Of a DNA stretch of 19,772 nt, positions 1 to 6,189 are shown piece by piece. Both the position numbers and the translations under genes were made by a program. Location of the stretch: NCBI GenBank assembly GCA_017629615.1, contig JAGBWT010000024.1, positions 1 to 19,772 on the forward strand, written 5' to 3'. The notes below the pieces were generated by a model. That model made no database searches and had not been told where the DNA came from. It worked only from the letters and a program-made list of their open reading frames with translations. The stretch is from Alistipes sp. Lineage in GTDB: Bacteria; Bacteroidota; Bacteroidia; Bacteroidales; Rikenellaceae. The number at the start of each line of letters is the position of its first letter. The stretch's first letter is position 1.

Positions 1-228
1 GCTGGGTAGAATGGGTTGTGCTGGGTTCGGCTGGGTTTGGCTGGGGAGAGTGGATTTTGCTGGGTTTGGCTGGGTAGAGTGGGTTGTGCTGGATTTGGCT
101 GGGTAGAGTGGGTTGTGCTGGGTTTTGCTGGGTAGGCTGGGGAGAGTGGGTTGTGCTGGATTTCAGGCTACCCAGACTACTCAATCTACCCCGAACGCCC
201 CTAACGCCTCTAACGCCCTCAACGACCC
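1..228. repeat. G-rich intergenic repeat, copy A (left end outside window)
   Basis: Non-coding repeat-rich stretch downstream of the fadL-type gene. Positions 1-150 are built from 9-10 bp units of the type GCTGGGTTTG and GGGTAGAGT, with GGG tracts at 4, 13, 23, 33, 43 and again at 101, 110, 120, 130, 139, 148. Loops within each group are 5-7 nt, so both 4-46 and 101-150 fit the G-quadruplex pattern. From 168 the units change to CTACCCAGA/CTACTCAAT (168-191) and then to four 9-bp units of CTAACGCCY type (192-227). It shares 25- and 26-nt exact matches with copy B (3-27 with 2074-2098; 116-141 with 2129-2154) in the same orientation. Short open frames here are low-complexity by-products. Confidence 0.9.
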
Positions 229-234
229 CCCCAC

Positions 235-270
235 AAAAAAAGCATCGGCACGGATTGCTCCGTGCCGACG
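235..270 (-). terminator. Intrinsic terminator of the fadL-type gene
   Basis: A perfect 10-bp stem pairs TCGGCACGGA (245-254) with TCCGTGCCGA (259-268) around a TTGC loop. Read on the minus strand it is followed by seven T (A run at 235-241). It lies about 30 bp past the stop codon of the minus-strand gene, as expected for a Rho-independent terminator. Confidence 0.88.
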
Positions 271-299
271 ACACACACATTATAAATTGATTACCTCTT

Positions 300-1739
300 T
301 TAGAAGTGGAAATCCAAACCGAGACCCCAGCAGTAGCGCGAGTTCTTGAAGATGTCTTTGCCCGGGAGACCGAGGCTGTTGTCGTTATAGACAGCCGACT
401 CCTTAACAACGTCCTTGTAGATTACGCCCATAGCACCTGCGTTGAGGCGGATATGCTTGTTGAAGTTGTAGGCGAAACCGAGACCAATAGCGTGAGCATC
501 GCACTGGAAATCGAGGTCGGAGTATGCCTGTGGGTTGAGGCTGTAATCGGTGTACTGATAACCTGCGCTCACGAGCCACTTGTCGTTAATCTTGTACTCC
601 AAACCTGCGAGGTACTCCTGCGTATTGTTGAGGATTGCAGGTGTGAACGAGTTTTGCGCATCTTTATCGAAGTAGTAGTGCCACTCACCGGTGATGGTGA
701 ACTTCTCGCAGAAGGTCTTGCTTGCGGCAATCGACAAGAGAGCAGGCATATCGGCCTTGCTCTTTGCGCCATCGGCGAACATTGTGCCGAGAACAGGGTC
801 GTTTGCAGTTGCGGCAGCGGTGGCGTTTGTGAGCGACATCGACTGCTTGAACTCATACTTTGCAGTTGCAGCCCAACCGTTCTTCTGGAACATAATCGCT
901 ACAACAGGCGAAATCGACCAGCCACTCTGCTTAACGTCGAGTGTGTGGTCCGAAACCATCGCTGCGTAGGTCATATACTGTGTATAAGCTGCCAAAGCCG
1001 CAGCGTCGCCAGCCAACGCACCCTGCTGATATGGTGCTGCCAAGCCCTGGAAGATTGCAGCGGCAGGCGCCATCTGACCACTCATAGGGTTGAGCATCTG
1101 GATATTCTTCAAATAGCCGGTGTACGACTTGGTAGCGTAGTTCAAACGAGCCTGTGCAGCAACCGACAACCACTCGGTAATCTTAAATGCTACACCCACC
1201 TGGCCCTGGAAGGTCATCGACGAACCCTTGATGTACATATCCATCGAGTATGGGAGAGGCTGACCTGCTGCCTGCATACCTACGCCAAATGGCAACTGAC
1301 CTACCATTGACTCGAACGATGCAAGACCGTTGTTGAATTTTGCAGTACCGCCGCCACCGCCGATTCCGAACGATGCCATCACAGCCCAACGATTCTTCTT
1401 CCACACAAAGTCAACGCTTGGAATCACGGGAGCGAACGTTTTACCTACAAATTCACGAGTGTCGGTGTTGTTACCATTTGTATTATATGCGAATGGTGCG
1501 AATGTCGAAACTGTCGAACGATTCTGTATAGCCTCCTGAATGCTCAACGTGAAGTGGAAGCCGTCCTCCATCATCGCCGCGCCGGCAGGGTTGTGGTATA
1601 CAGCATCGGGGTCGAGAGTCGTGCCTCGTGCTACACCTCTAATAAAATTAACAGTGTGATTAGTGTTTACGTTTGTACCTCCTGCAAAGGCCGTAGCCAC
1701 AGCGGCAAGAGAGACGATTGTCATCAAAATTTTCTTCAT
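300..1739 (-). CDS. OmpP1/FadL-family outer membrane transport protein
   Basis: Predicted 479-residue outer membrane beta-barrel of the FadL/TodX/OmpP1 family, which lets long-chain fatty acids or other hydrophobic compounds cross the outer membrane; the substrate here cannot be told. The start at MKKILM is chosen because it opens a signal peptide (residues 1-19, ending AFA before GG); 14 further upstream codons are open but would spoil it. After the signal comes the family's N-terminal plug-like region with LDPDAVYHNPAGAA (about 42-55; NPAG is a family hallmark). The remainder is alternating aromatic/polar beta-strand sequence ending in Phe (LDFHF), the usual C-terminal signal for Bam-dependent insertion. 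An Ala/Gln-rich insertion sits in the middle (about 230-290). It is monocistronic with its own terminator, bracketed by G-rich repeats, and its promoter was not identified with confidence. Confidence 0.85.
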   Translation of the reverse strand: MKKILMTIVSLAAVATAFAGGTNVNTNHTVNFIRGVARGTTLDPDAVYHNPAGAAMMEDGFHFTLSIQEAIQNRSTVSTFAPFAYNTNGNNTDTREFVGKTFAPVIPSVDFVWKKNRWAVMASFGIGGGGGTAKFNNGLASFESMVGQLPFGVGMQAAGQPLPYSMDMYIKGSSMTFQGQVGVAFKITEWLSVAAQARLNYATKSYTGYLKNIQMLNPMSGQMAPAAAIFQGLAAPYQQGALAGDAAALAAYTQYMTYAAMVSDHTLDVKQSGWSISPVVAIMFQKNGWAATAKYEFKQSMSLTNATAAATANDPVLGTMFADGAKSKADMPALLSIAASKTFCEKFTITGEWHYYFDKDAQNSFTPAILNNTQEYLAGLEYKINDKWLVSAGYQYTDYSLNPQAYSDLDFQCDAHAIGLGFAYNFNKHIRLNAGAMGVIYKDVVKESAVYNDNSLGLPGKDIFKNSRYCWGLGLDFHF

Positions 1740-1828
1740 TTCTGTTTTTAATTTGTGATTTCGGCTGCGAATATCGCACATTTGGATTATACCCCCAAAT
1801 AAAAGTGATAAACACCCCTCTGTTGGGA

Positions 1829-1877
1829 TAAAAAACCCTTTTTTAGGGGTAAAATTTGCTATTTAGGGGCGAAATTG
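1829..1877. promoter_or_regulatory. Possible operator upstream of the fadL-type gene
   Basis: TTTAGGGG occurs at 1842-1849 and again at 1862-1869, exactly 20 bp apart, and each copy is followed by a related A-rich tract (TAAAATTTG, CGAAATTGG). The first copy overlaps a perfect dyad TAAAAAA-CCC-TTTTTTA (1829-1845). A partial inverted copy, ACCCCCAAAT, lies at 1791-1800. The sites are about 100-130 bp upstream of the fadL-type start. Two-turn direct repeats suit a dimeric regulator; the identity of any binder is unknown. Confidence 0.35.
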
Positions 1878-1881
1878 GAGC

Positions 1882-1918
1882 AAAAACGCTTCGCTCTTCC
1901 AGGTTAAGGCGAGGTTTT
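1882..1918 (-). terminator. Weak hairpin, possible terminator of the pdxJ-cca operon
   Basis: AAAAC (1883-1887) pairs with GTTTT (1914-1918), and CTTCGC (1889-1894) pairs with GCGAG (1909-1913), with one bulged G and one bulged T. On the minus strand the descending arm ends in a T run. It is imperfect and lies almost 400 bp after the last gene of the leftward operon, beyond repeat copy B, so the assignment is tentative. Confidence 0.28.
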
Positions 1919-1928
1919 AGGGTGGCAC

Positions 1929-2288
1929 CGGGAGGGGCGAGAGGGGGCGGTTGGGTAGAGTGGGTAGGGGCGTTAGGATAGAGGCGTTAGAGGCGTTAGG
2001 GGCGTTAGGGACGTTAGGGGTAGAATGGGTTTGGTTGGGTAGGCTGGGTTGTGCTGGGTTTGGCTGGGGAGGTTGGGTAGAATGGGTTGTGCTGGGTTTG
2101 TCTGGGTTTTGCTGGGTGGGCTGGGTTTTGCTGGGTTTTGCTGGGTAGGCTGGGTAGAATGGGTTTCGATGGGTGGAGGGGGGTGTGCTAGGTAGGCTGG
2201 GTGGGCTGGGTTTTAGGCTACCCAATCTACCCAATCTACTCAATCTACCCAATCTACCTATTTTGCTCTAACAACCGCTAACGCCCCA
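1929..2288. repeat. G-rich intergenic repeat, copy B (complete unit)
   Basis: A stretch of about 360 bp without a credible gene. From left to right: 9-bp units of GGCGTTAGR type (about 1967-2020); a core of GCTGGGTTTG/GGGTAGAAT-type units (about 2017-2183); a short GGG cluster (2199-2210); four copies and a part of CTACCCAAT (2218-2259); and degenerate CTAACR units near 2268-2285. GGG tracts starting at 1999 and ending at 2183 form an unbroken series of 21, with every gap 7 nt or less and start-to-start spacing mostly 9 or 10. The outer arrays are inverted relatives: GGCGTTAGR on the left matches CTAACGCCY on the right of copy A. Frames through it read as Pro/Asn/Gln or Trp/Gly low-complexity strings and are not treated as proteins. 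Confidence 0.9.
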
Positions 2289-2295
2289 ACAGCTG

Positions 2296-2949
2296 TTAAT
2301 TCCTAACTTTCAGGCTTTGGGCAAAGTAGATAAGCGCCGCGAAGAAGAGCAATTCAGGACCGAAGTCGATAATAAAAGTGACGGCGTTGTACAAGAAGAG
2401 CAGAGCCTTCTCGCTGCCCGAATTGTAGATATAATGCCAGAAGTCTGGCGAGACGAAGATATAGAACAGCGTAATTGCCATTTGCGAAATGGCAAAGACG
2501 ATGCTTGTGATGCGCAACGGAATAGAGCGTACCGCCACAGCCAACCAAATCAGTCCGACCATAGATAGGGTGGTGGTAAAGAAGCTCGTTGCGCCTGTAA
2601 TGCCGTACCACGCAGTTGGGATATTCTCGGTTACGAACGAGTAGATGTTGCCCGCAATGTTTCCGATGTTGAGAAGAACTCCGAACAGACAACTAACAGC
2701 GAGTACCACAAACGGGATTTTGCACTTGTCGCCCTGCGGTAGGCCGAAGGCTGCCGTGCCGTATGCTACGAGCAGAAGCAGTTTCGATACCAGATAGATT
2801 ATGTTGGTCGAGATTCCGAGCCAAATGTGGCCATCGTAGATATCCAAAGCCTCAAAAATCAGAGGTGTCACCCAATTTACAACATTGGCAAAGAGTTGGG
2901 CAATGATGGTCAAAATGACGAGTGCAATTACTGCTTTGTAGCCTTTCAT
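2296..2949 (-). CDS. Hypothetical six-helix membrane protein
   Basis: A 217-residue integral membrane protein that I cannot assign to a family. Hydrophobic segments fall at roughly 5-23, 44-68, 79-105, 119-141, 146-166 and 183-212, giving six predicted helices with short loops. A small cytoplasmic-type loop, LPQGDKCKIP (70-79), and a basic tail (KVRN) are the only polar landmarks. No catalytic motif is visible. It begins 21 bp after the cca stop on the same strand, so it is probably the last gene of the pdxJ-cca transcript. The gene ends at the edge of repeat copy B. Codon use looks like that of its neighbours. A role in tRNA or B6 metabolism should not be inferred from position alone. Confidence 0.75.
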   Translation of the reverse strand: MKGYKAVIALVILTIIAQLFANVVNWVTPLIFEALDIYDGHIWLGISTNIIYLVSKLLLLVAYGTAAFGLPQGDKCKIPFVVLAVSCLFGVLLNIGNIAGNIYSFVTENIPTAWYGITGATSFFTTTLSMVGLIWLAVAVRSIPLRITSIVFAISQMAITLFYIFVSPDFWHYIYNSGSEKALLFLYNAVTFIIDFGPELLFFAALIYFAQSLKVRN

Positions 2950-2970
2950 AATTGGTTGAGTTTTAGGTTA

Positions 2971-4371
2971 TTATCGTTTTACCAAGCCACGCTCCGCGGC
3001 CAGGCGTTCGAGCATTGCGTGGGCAGCATCGTAGTCGTTGGGTATCTCGCCATCGAGAATGGCGTTCTTGATAATCTCCTTAATCTCGCCCAGCAGTGCG
3101 CACGGAGCAACATCGTACTCGCGCATAATAATGTCGCCCGTGATTGGTGGCTGGAAGTTGCGTATGCGGTCGCGCTCCTCCAAGTCGCGCATCTTCTCGC
3201 GAACAAGGGCGAAGTTGGCAAGATAGCGTTTGACCTTCTCCTCGATGCCCGAGGTGATGTCGGCCTCGCAGAGCGTCATCAGCGACTCTATGTCGTCGCC
3301 CGCCTCGAAGAGCAGTCGTCGCACAGCCGAGTCGGTAACCAAATCCTCGGAGAGGATAATAGGTCGCAGATGGAGGAACACCATCTTCTGAACGAAGCGC
3401 ATAGGCTCGCCAAGAGGCAGTTTGAGTCGGCGGAATATCTGTGGTACCATCTTCGAGCCGAGGACCTCGTGGCCGTGAAAAGTCCAGCCGATTTTTGGGT
3501 CGAAGGCCTTGGTTTGAGGTTTGGCAATGTCGTGCAGAACGGCAGCCCAACGCAACCAAATGTCGTTGCTCTTGCGGGCCACGTTGTCGAGAACTTTGAG
3601 CGTGTGGCGGAAGTTGTCCTTGTGGGCGTAGTTGCCTCGTCGCTCCACACCACAGAGACGGTGCATCTCGGGGAAGATAAGTTCGAACAAGCCCGTCAGT
3701 TCGAGCAACTCAAAGCCGATTGAAGGCACGGGCGAGGCGACTATCTTGTTGAGTTCGACGATGATGCGCTCCTGCGATACGATTTTGATGCGCTCGCGGT
3801 TGCGCTTTATGGCGTCGAACGTCTCGTCGTCGAGCGAGAAGCCGAGTTGCGAAGCGAAGCGTATGCCGCGCATCATTCGCAGAGGGTCGTCCGAGAATGT
3901 TATGTCGGGGTCGCAAGGTGTGCGGATTATACAATCTTCGAGGTCGTACATACCGTCGAACGGGTCTACCAATTCGCCAAAGGTGGCCGAGTTGAGCGAC
4001 CAAGCCATAGCGTTTATCGTAAAGTCGCGACGACACTGGTCGTCCTCGATGGTGCCGTCCTCGACGTGCGGCTTGCGCGAATCGGGTGAGTAGGACTCTT
4101 TGCGTGCGCCGACAAATTCGACCTCCAAGCCGTCGGCTCGCAACATCGCTGTACCGAAGGTCTTGAAGACCGAAACTTTGGTGTGCAACTCCTTGCCCAG
4201 AGCCTCGGCAATCTCGATGCCGCTGCCAACTACGACAACGTCGATATCGGTACACTTGCGGCCCAGATAGTGGTCGCGAACGTAGCCGCCAATAACAAAG
4301 GCCTCGACGCCTCGTTCATCGACAAGGCGCGATATGCGACCGAAGATTGGCAGACTTAATGGGTTATTCAT
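2971..4371 (-). CDS. cca: CCA tRNA nucleotidyltransferase / poly(A) polymerase family protein with HD domain
   Basis: A 466-residue class II nucleotidyltransferase. In the family these enzymes add or repair the 3' CCA of tRNA in the cytoplasm; some relatives make poly(A) tails. The head domain shows GGYVRD (28-33) and the metal-binding DID (42-44), followed by RRDFTINAMA (114-123) and the neck motif DDPLRMMRGIRFASQL (161-176). An HD hydrolase-type domain follows, with HD at 280-281 in VLHDIAKP and a further His in FHGHE (298-302). The order matches bacterial CCA enzymes with a C-terminal HD domain. The ATG is 39 bp after the pdxJ stop, consistent with co-transcription. The tRNA-Val in this window lacks an encoded CCA, which fits a CCA-adding role. 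A poly(A)-polymerase specificity cannot be excluded from sequence. Confidence 0.9.
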   Translation of the reverse strand: MNNPLSLPIFGRISRLVDERGVEAFVIGGYVRDHYLGRKCTDIDVVVVGSGIEIAEALGKELHTKVSVFKTFGTAMLRADGLEVEFVGARKESYSPDSRKPHVEDGTIEDDQCRRDFTINAMAWSLNSATFGELVDPFDGMYDLEDCIIRTPCDPDITFSDDPLRMMRGIRFASQLGFSLDDETFDAIKRNRERIKIVSQERIIVELNKIVASPVPSIGFELLELTGLFELIFPEMHRLCGVERRGNYAHKDNFRHTLKVLDNVARKSNDIWLRWAAVLHDIAKPQTKAFDPKIGWTFHGHEVLGSKMVPQIFRRLKLPLGEPMRFVQKMVFLHLRPIILSEDLVTDSAVRRLLFEAGDDIESLMTLCEADITSGIEEKVKRYLANFALVREKMRDLEERDRIRNFQPPITGDIIMREYDVAPCALLGEIKEIIKNAILDGEIPNDYDAAHAMLERLAAERGLVKR

Positions 4372-4410
4372 AAGCGATGTGGTGGGTTGCAGTTCGGTTT
4401 TGGGGTTGCT

Positions 4411-5124
4411 CTATTGCAGACAACGACGATAGAGCTGTACGGTGTTCTCCAATCCGAGGTAGAGGGCGTCGCTGATAAGTGCGTGACCAATCGAAACCTC
4501 GTCGCACCACGGAATACGCTCGTAGAAGTAACGGAGATTTTCGAGCGAGAGGTCGTGACCTGCATTCAGTCCCAGACCGCACTCGCGAGCCGCCTCGGCC
4601 GCCTCGACATAAGGGGCAATGGCCGCTTCGCGGTCGGCAGCATAACCCGCAGCATAGGCTTCGGTGTAGAGTTCGACACGGTCGGCACCGCACTCCTTCG
4701 CTCCACGAACCATCTCGACCACAGGGTCTACGAAAATCGACACACGGATACCGAGGGCCTTGAATTTGCTGCATATCTCGGTCAGTCGTTCGCGGTTGGC
4801 GATTGTGTCCCAACCGGCATTGGAGGTTATGGCGTCGGGCGCATCGGGTACGAGTGTAACCTGCGTAGGACGCACCTCGCAAACGAGGTCGATGAACTCG
4901 CCAACGGGGTTACCCTCGATGTTGAGCTCGGTTGTGATATTCTGTTTCAGGTCGCGCACGTCGTCGTGGCGGATATGTCGTGCATCGGGGCGCGGGTGGA
5001 CTGTGATGCCCTCGCCTCCAAATTGCTCGATTGCCAATGCGGCCTTCAAAACGTTGGGGGTGTTGCCACCGCGCGAATTGCGGATAACCGCAATTTTGTT
5101 GATATTTACACTCAATTTTGTCAT
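4411..5124 (-). CDS. pdxJ: Pyridoxine 5'-phosphate synthase
   Basis: A 237-residue cytoplasmic TIM-barrel enzyme that condenses 1-deoxy-D-xylulose 5-phosphate with 3-amino-1-hydroxyacetone phosphate to make pyridoxine 5'-phosphate in the DXP-dependent vitamin B6 pathway. Visible landmarks are [16 protein letters not shown] (5-20), the phosphate/catalytic region HPRPDARHI (43-51), ELNIEGNP (66-73), [10 protein letters not shown] (187-196, catalytic-type His190) and EVSIGHALI (209-217). The position that is LVPE in the E. coli enzyme is LVPD here (91-94), a conservative change. Length is normal. It is the first gene of the leftward group pdxJ-cca-membrane protein. Its promoter region overlaps that of the divergent nadK gene. 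Confidence 0.96.
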   Translation of the reverse strand: MTKLSVNINKIAVIRNSRGGNTPNVLKAALAIEQFGGEGITVHPRPDARHIRHDDVRDLKQNITTELNIEGNPVGEFIDLVCEVRPTQVTLVPDAPDAITSNAGWDTIANRERLTEICSKFKALGIRVSIFVDPVVEMVRGAKECGADRVELYTEAYAAGYAADREAAIAPYVEAAEAARECGLGLNAGHDLSLENLRYFYERIPWCDEVSIGHALISDALYLGLENTVQLYRRCLQ

Positions 5125-5148
5125 AACGCCATAAAATAGTTATATTTG
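5117..5148 (+). promoter_or_regulatory. nadK promoter (Bacteroidota type)
   Basis: TTTG at 5117-5120, 20 nt, then TATATTTG at 5141-5148 matches the primary-sigma consensus of Bacteroidota closely. Transcription would start near 5153-5157, leaving a leader of about 70 nt before nadK. The upstream element lies inside the first codons of pdxJ on the other strand. Confidence 0.75.
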
Positions 5149-5162
5149 CATCGTACTTGTGG

Positions 5163-5170
5163 CAAATGTA
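5163..5170 (-). promoter_or_regulatory. pdxJ promoter, -7 element
   Basis: On the minus strand 5170-5163 reads TACATTTG, a full match to TAnnTTTG, about 40 bp before the pdxJ ATG. No clear TTTG -33 element is seen at the right distance. The element lies within one arm of the inverted repeat GGCAAA (5161-5166)/TTTGCC (5185-5190). Confidence 0.55.
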
Positions 5171-5225
5171 GGGCTTTTGTCCCGTTTGCCGTGGTAAAGT
5201 TAAACATTTTCTTTAAGACAGGGTA

Positions 5226-6101
5226 ATGAAAATCATACTTTTTTCGCGTTCGCAAAGCGAATCGCATATAGGCGACATCGTCAGTATATTCGATGCGATA
5301 GCTCGTTACGGCTTCGAATATATGGTAAACGAGGAGTTTGCGGCCTCCATCGAGCGGCTCGTCGGTCGGTCGATTCCGCACTCGTTGCGCTATGGCTCGT
5401 CGGTCGGTCATCAAGGCTCCGAGGCGGTGATGGTCTGCTATGGTGGCGACGGAACACTGCTCGAAGGTGTGCATCGCTTGGAGGGCGAAACTATCCCTGT
5501 TGTCGGCATCAATTCGGGTCGCTTGGGCTTCCTGGCTCTGGCGGGTCGCGAGCAGATTGATGCTGTATTTGAGCAAATAGCGTGCAACAATCTCCAAATC
5601 GAGGAGCGTCAGATGTTGTGCGTCGAGGGTGTGCTTGATGGCGAGCGCCGAGAGTTGCACGCTCTGAACGAGATTGCGGTGCAGCGTTTGGGTGCTTCGA
5701 TGATTTCGGTCGATGTGGCTGTCGATGGCAAACCTACGCTGGTCTGCTATGGCGATGGCGTTGTAGTATCGACCCCGACAGGCTCGACTGCCTACTCGCT
5801 CAGTGCGGGAGGTCCGATTGTCGCGCCATCGTGCCGCTGTATGGTTATCACGCCACTCTCGCCTCACAACCTTACGATTCGTCCGCTTGTGGTTGCCGAT
5901 TCGTCGGTCGTGTCGCTCGTAATTCATACGCGTAGCAACGAGGCATCGCTCTCGATTGACAATCGCACCTACAAGGTTAGCGACGGTATGGAGGTCGAGG
6001 TAAAATTGTCGAAAAGAGCCATCTCGTTGGCCGTGCCACACAATATATCTTTCTACGATACGTTACGGAATAAGATGATGTGGGGTGTCGATTTGAGGTA
6101 G
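5226..6101 (+). CDS. nadK: NAD kinase
   Basis: A 291-residue cytoplasmic ATP-NAD kinase that phosphorylates NAD to NADP. The N-terminal alpha/beta domain carries the diagnostic GGDGTLLEG (73-81), with catalytic-type Asp75, followed by VVGINSGRLGFLA (92-104). ALNEI (146-150) and STPTGSTAYSLSAGGPIV (182-199) form the second signature and nucleotide-binding region, and HNLTIRPLV (214-222) closes the core. Length is usual for the family. The ATG at 5226 is preceded by its own promoter and about 70 nt of leader. It diverges from pdxJ and is followed after about 90 bp by uppS, which has a separate promoter but could also be reached by read-through. Confidence 0.96.
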   Translation: MKIILFSRSQSESHIGDIVSIFDAIARYGFEYMVNEEFAASIERLVGRSIPHSLRYGSSVGHQGSEAVMVCYGGDGTLLEGVHRLEGETIPVVGINSGRLGFLALAGREQIDAVFEQIACNNLQIEERQMLCVEGVLDGERRELHALNEIAVQRLGASMISVDVAVDGKPTLVCYGDGVVVSTPTGSTAYSLSAGGPIVAPSCRCMVITPLSPHNLTIRPLVVADSSVVSLVIHTRSNEASLSIDNRTYKVSDGMEVEVKLSKRAISLAVPHNISFYDTLRNKMMWGVDLR

Positions 6102-6121
6102 AGCCTCGTGCAGAGCTGGCA

Positions 6122-6143
6122 ATATAATTATTCATAATTATAT
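6122..6143. promoter_or_regulatory. Perfect AT-only dyad upstream of the uppS promoter
   Basis: ATATAATTAT (6122-6131) is followed by TC and its exact reverse complement (6134-6143): ten-bp arms with a two-bp spacer. It lies 20 bp after the nadK stop and 6 bp before the TTTG element of the uppS promoter. It could be an operator or an AT-rich upstream activating element. As a hairpin it would be weak and it lacks a T run, so a terminator is unlikely. Confidence 0.4.
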
Positions 6144-6149
6144 GTAATT

Positions 6150-6181
6150 TTTGGTGAATTTCGTAAAAAGTGATATATTTG
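6150..6181 (+). promoter_or_regulatory. uppS promoter (Bacteroidota type)
   Basis: TTTG at 6150-6153, exactly 20 nt, then TATATTTG at 6174-6181 is a full consensus match. Transcription should start around 6186-6190, at or just before the ATG codons at 6190 and 6199. This argues against a longer uppS reading that begins at the TTG at 6151, since that codon lies inside the promoter. Confidence 0.75.
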
Positions 6182-6189
6182 CGAGTTAT

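Noticed and set aside
1..228. CRISPR-like array
   Set aside because: Units are only 9-10 bp with no unique spacers, no cas genes and no uniform direct repeat.
306..1310. 334-codon plus-strand frame within the fadL-type gene
   Set aside because: The opposite strand encodes a signal peptide and beta-barrel with the NPAG motif; this frame is Cys/Arg/Val-rich and featureless.
1786..1791. TATAAT on the minus strand upstream of the fadL-type gene
   Set aside because: It resembles the E. coli -10 box, but Bacteroidota use TAnnTTTG and no good -35 lies at 16-18 bp.
1917..2252. 111-codon Pro/Asn/Gln-rich frame in repeat copy B (and Trp/Gly-rich frames in copy A)
   Set aside because: Low-complexity translation of 9-10 bp repeats; the mix of 9 and 10 bp units shifts the frame, so no repeat protein is conserved.
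2288..2297. Palindrome AACAGCTGTT at the end of the membrane protein gene
   Set aside because: A 10-bp palindrome without loop or T run is too short for a terminator and could be chance.
2827..3723. Plus-strand open frame across the membrane protein and cca genes
   Set aside because: It spans two real genes on the other strand and has no recognisable features.
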